From an uncultured Erythrobacter sp. (GTDB taxonomy: Bacteria; Pseudomonadota; Alphaproteobacteria; Sphingomonadales; Sphingomonadaceae): a stretch of DNA of 64,000 bases. The stretch lies in contig CANLZP010000001.1 of NCBI GenBank assembly GCA_947495695.1, forward strand, positions 579,069-643,068, in the 5' to 3' direction. Position 1 is the first letter of the stretch. Every line of letters starts with the position of its first letter. The position numbers and the translations under genes are program-made. Positions 61,987 through 64,000 of this stretch are shown in pieces. A model generated the notes under the pieces. The model was given only the letters and a program-made list of their open reading frames with translations. It did no database searches and had not been told where the DNA came from.

Positions 61987-62405
61987 CCTGCCCGATGGTA
62001 GGGGTGCCCGGCAAGGATTGTTGTTGCCCGATAGAGTTGTTCCATCAGCATGGCGCGCGCCAAAAGATGCGGCCAGGTCGCTTTGCCAAAGGCCAGTAAG
62101 AGATCGGCCTCGCTGCGCTCCTGGCTGGAATGACCGTCGGCAGCGCCCAAGATAAAGCGCGCTTCCCGCATGCCATCATCGCGCCACCGACCCAGCAGTG
62201 CAGCCATTTCCTCTGACCCCATTTGCTTGCCACGCTCGTCCAGCAGGACGGTTTTGGCGGGACTGGCAGGTTCGGGAATGCGGCCACCCGTTTCGGGCAG
62301 TTCGGTCAGCTTGACCGGCCAAGTCAGCCGCTTTTCATAGCGCGCAACCAGTTCCGCCTCGGGCGAGCGGGCGATTTTTCCGCGAGCTATGACGTGCAGC
62401 AACAT
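61983..62405 (-). CDS. rlmH: 23S rRNA (pseudouridine-1915-N3)-methyltransferase
   Basis: Methylates pseudouridine 1915 in helix 69 of 23S rRNA on the 70S ribosome. The 140-residue SPOUT enzyme begins MLLHVIARGKIARSPEAELV and has TVLLDERGKQMGSEEMAALL, the trefoil-knot SAM site FILGAADGHSSQ, and the end AILAGHPYHRAG with the conserved YHR. (The last stretch reads RATTILAGHPYHRAG.) It lies 81 bp after rsfS and overlaps the EnvC-type gene by 4 bp. Confidence 0.95.
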   Translation of the reverse strand: MLLHVIARGKIARSPEAELVARYEKRLTWPVKLTELPETGGRIPEPASPAKTVLLDERGKQMGSEEMAALLGRWRDDGMREARFILGAADGHSSQERSEADLLLAFGKATWPHLLARAMLMEQLYRATTILAGHPYHRAG

Positions 62406-62486
62406 TTTTGTACTCCCGATGGCAAATCCGCGCTGCTGTTGCAGGGCGCTGCACCAAGGGTCAGCAAGATCGCGATGCAGACTGGC

Positions 62487-62894
62487 TTAGGCTGTGCCGC
62501 TGGCCGGTGGAGCATCACCAAAGGCCCACATCCGCTCCAGATTATAGAAGCTGCGCACCTCTGGCCGGAACAGGTGAACCACAATATCGCCAGCATCGAT
62601 CAAGACCCAATCGGCTGCGGGCAGCCCTTCGATCTGGGACGAGCCAAAGCCTTCTTTCTTGACCCGCTCGGCCAGCTTTTGCGCCATGGACGCAACTTGC
62701 CGGGTAGAGCGGCCCGATGCGATGATCATATAATCCGCAATAGAGCTTTTGCCTGCCAACGGGATCGTGACAATGTCTTGCGCCTGATCGTCGTCAAGCT
62801 GCGCCAGCACGACAGACAGCAGAGCGGATTGCTCTGCGTCACCGTTGGACGAATGGGCCGTCGAAGCGGCCGTGGGGGATTGCGCCTGATTCAT
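62487..62894 (-). CDS. rsfS: Ribosome silencing factor RsfS
   Basis: Binds ribosomal protein L14 and blocks subunit joining in stationary phase or starvation. The 135-residue protein has an N-terminal low-complexity extension (about 1-25), then the family core: DDQAQDIVTIPLAGKSSIAD, YMIIASGRSTRQVASMAQKL, and AADWVLIDAGDIVVHLFRPE. The end reads VRSFYNLERMWAFGDAP. It lies between nadD and rlmH, a gene order common in proteobacteria. Confidence 0.94.
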   Translation of the reverse strand: MNQAQSPTAASTAHSSNGDAEQSALLSVVLAQLDDDQAQDIVTIPLAGKSSIADYMIIASGRSTRQVASMAQKLAERVKKEGFGSSQIEGLPAADWVLIDAGDIVVHLFRPEVRSFYNLERMWAFGDAPPASGTA

Positions 62895-62961
62895 CGGCGG
62901 GGCTCACGTCTCCAATTGGCGGGGGAAAATGCCGAAGGCTCTGACACGCTGAAGCAGCGTC

Positions 62962-63606
62962 TCATGAATCCTCCTGCTGGCTGATGAGGCGGCGCGTCAA
63001 TCCATCACGAGGATGGTGGCCGGTATAGCGCGACGCCCAATCCGGATCGGACCGGCGAATTGCCGAGGCCGAACGAGAATCAGGATCGAAACGCAGAAAC
63101 ACCAGTGCCGGTGCGCTCCATCTGCCCCCTTGTCTAAATCCAGCATCAGACACCCGATAGCGCCTGAGCCAGGCCATGGCGGGGCTCGCCATAGCCCGAG
63201 CATCATAGCCGGGCCGGGCAACAACCGCAATCGGCATCGTGCGGGCGATAGTGCGCCATTTTCGCCACAGGTGAAACTGGGCCAAATTGTCCGAGCCCAT
63301 CAGCCAAACAAAATCGCGCTTGGGATAGCGGCGCTGCAATGCAGCCAGCGTGTCGACAGTATAGCGGGTGCCCAATTCTTGCTCGATTGCAGTTGGCACA
63401 ATTGGCGCGCGCCGTGCCTGAACCTTGGCCGAGGCCAGGCGTGCGGCCAGCGGAGCCATAGCTTTCTTCGGCTTAAGCGGATTGCCCGGCGACACCAGCC
63501 ACCACACTTCGTCCAAACCCAGCGCGTCCATCGCGAACAGGGAAATGCGCCGGTGCCCGCCATGCGCGGGGTTAAAGCTGCCGCCAAGAAGTCCGGTGCG
63601 GATCAA
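62962..63606 (-). CDS. nadD: Nicotinate-nucleotide adenylyltransferase
   Basis: Makes deamido-NAD from nicotinate mononucleotide and ATP. The TTG at 63606 overlaps the proA stop (TTGA at 63603-63606) and is immediately followed by [20 protein letters not shown], the usual start of the protein, giving 214 residues. A start at 63639 inside proA is possible but would add 11 unconserved residues. The GGSFNPxHxGH motif binds [23 protein letters not shown] and [20 protein letters not shown] are further family blocks. The C-terminal ISxTxxR equivalent is [10 protein letters not shown], in which the usual T is A. Confidence 0.93.
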   Translation of the reverse strand: MIRTGLLGGSFNPAHGGHRRISLFAMDALGLDEVWWLVSPGNPLKPKKAMAPLAARLASAKVQARRAPIVPTAIEQELGTRYTVDTLAALQRRYPKRDFVWLMGSDNLAQFHLWRKWRTIARTMPIAVVARPGYDARAMASPAMAWLRRYRVSDAGFRQGGRWSAPALVFLRFDPDSRSASAIRRSDPDWASRYTGHHPRDGLTRRLISQQEDS

Positions 63607-64000
63607 GGACGCGCTTGGCCAGTGCCGCGCACTTGCCATTTATAGGTGGTGAGCCCCTCCAAGGCGACCGGACCGCGCGCATGCAGTCTGCCCGTTGCAA
63701 TGCCAATTTCTGCGCCCAAACCAAACTCGCCGCCGTCGGCAAATTGAGATGAGGCATTGAGCATCACAATGGCGCTGTCCACTTCGTTCAAGAAACGTTC
63801 GGCCGCATCATCATCGGCTGTCACAATCGCATCGGTATGGCTGGAGGAATGGCGCGCAATATGGGCCAACGCCTCCTCGATTGTATCGACCACAGCGACC
63901 GAGACCACCGCTTCGAGATATTCGGTGTCCCAATCATTGTCGTTGGCTTGCACTACGCGGCTATCCAGCGCGCATGTCCGGCCATCACCGCGAACCTCGC
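63603..64000 (-). CDS. proA: Gamma-glutamyl phosphate reductase, C-terminal part (5' end outside window)
   Basis: Second enzyme of proline synthesis. The last 132 codons are present; the frame is open to the window edge at 64000. The visible part begins [12 protein letters not shown] and has [40 protein letters not shown], and [20 protein letters not shown], then [20 protein letters not shown], all standard for ProA. The catalytic Cys lies upstream, outside the window. An ATG or GTG near 63953 is internal. Its stop overlaps the nadD start. Confidence 0.96.
   Translation of the reverse strand, partial: EVRGDGRTCALDSRVVQANDNDWDTEYLEAVVSVAVVDTIEEALAHIARHSSSHTDAIVTADDDAAERFLNEVDSAIVMLNASSQFADGGEFGLGAEIGIATGRLHARGPVALEGLTTYKWQVRGTGQARP

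Noticed and set aside
62223..62984. Open frame of 253 codons on the plus strand across rlmH and rsfS
   Set aside because: Antisense to two well-recognised genes; no protein likeness.

Overview
The window is a stretch of chromosome from an alphaproteobacterium, most likely a sphingomonad of the Erythrobacteraceae type. I infer this from the SciP-type CtrA inhibitor, the Coq7 ubiquinone hydroxylase, a DUF3035 (BamF-like) lipoprotein, the order proA-nadD-rsfS-rlmH-envC-ctpA, and the general look of the proteins. Coding density is very high, many genes overlap by 4 bp (ATGA, GTGA, TTGA), and GC is about 55-60 % in housekeeping parts and closer to 48 % in parts of the polysaccharide locus (rough hand counts). 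There is one tRNA gene (Thr, GGT), and no rRNA, CRISPR array, insertion sequence or prophage was seen.

Region by region. 1-9.6 kb: the tail of a probable Rieske oxygenase, tRNA-Thr, then a plus-strand housekeeping run of gpmA, purE, purK, folA, ribF, a glycerophosphodiesterase, ileS, lspA and a DUF3035 lipoprotein. 9.7-17 kb: a CBS-domain membrane protein, an OmpA-type lipoprotein, a CysQ-like phosphatase, sucC, a GFA-fold protein, a DUF6265-like secreted protein, and etfB-etfA under a striking palindrome. 17-25.5 kb, minus strand: a sigma-factor-like gene whose ribosome binding site lies in a leader hairpin, a DUF445 membrane protein, an RND efflux pump with its adaptor, a small GlsB-type membrane protein, and sciP with an unknown partner. 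25.6-33.6 kb: mnmA, a serine hydrolase, a PhzF isomerase, a cation efflux protein, pdxH, a DnaJ-like chaperone, a YihY-family membrane protein and fabI.

33.6-57.4 kb is a complete Wzx/Wzy-type extracellular polysaccharide locus. A priming sugar transferase and a nucleotide-sugar epimerase read rightward from about 55 kb. Leftward from 54.6 kb run a nucleotide-sugar dehydrogenase, a GT2 glycosyltransferase, a fused cytidylyltransferase-NeuB protein, three hexapeptide acyltransferases, a candidate Wzy, a sugar epimerase, two more probable glycosyltransferases, a Wzx flippase, rfbC-rfbB-rfbD-rfbA for dTDP-L-rhamnose, an O-antigen ligase-like protein, Wza, a tyrosine autokinase (Wzc type, with seven Tyr-Gly repeats at its C-terminus) and a periplasmic protein of unknown role. 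The genes predict a polymer with rhamnose, a uronic or aminouronic acid and a nonulosonic (sialic-acid-like) acid, with acyl decoration.

57.4-64 kb, minus strand: a secreted protein of a sphingomonad family, coq7, dsbB, ctpA, an EnvC-type amidase activator, rlmH, rsfS, nadD and the end of proA. The ctpA promoter has a helically phased repeat array upstream.

Main points for a second look: the cytidylyltransferase-NeuB fusion and its locus; the leader hairpin of the sigma-like gene; apparent ATC initiation codons in the adjacent gpmA and purE; the phased repeats at ctpA; and a base-composition patch inside the editing domain of ileS.
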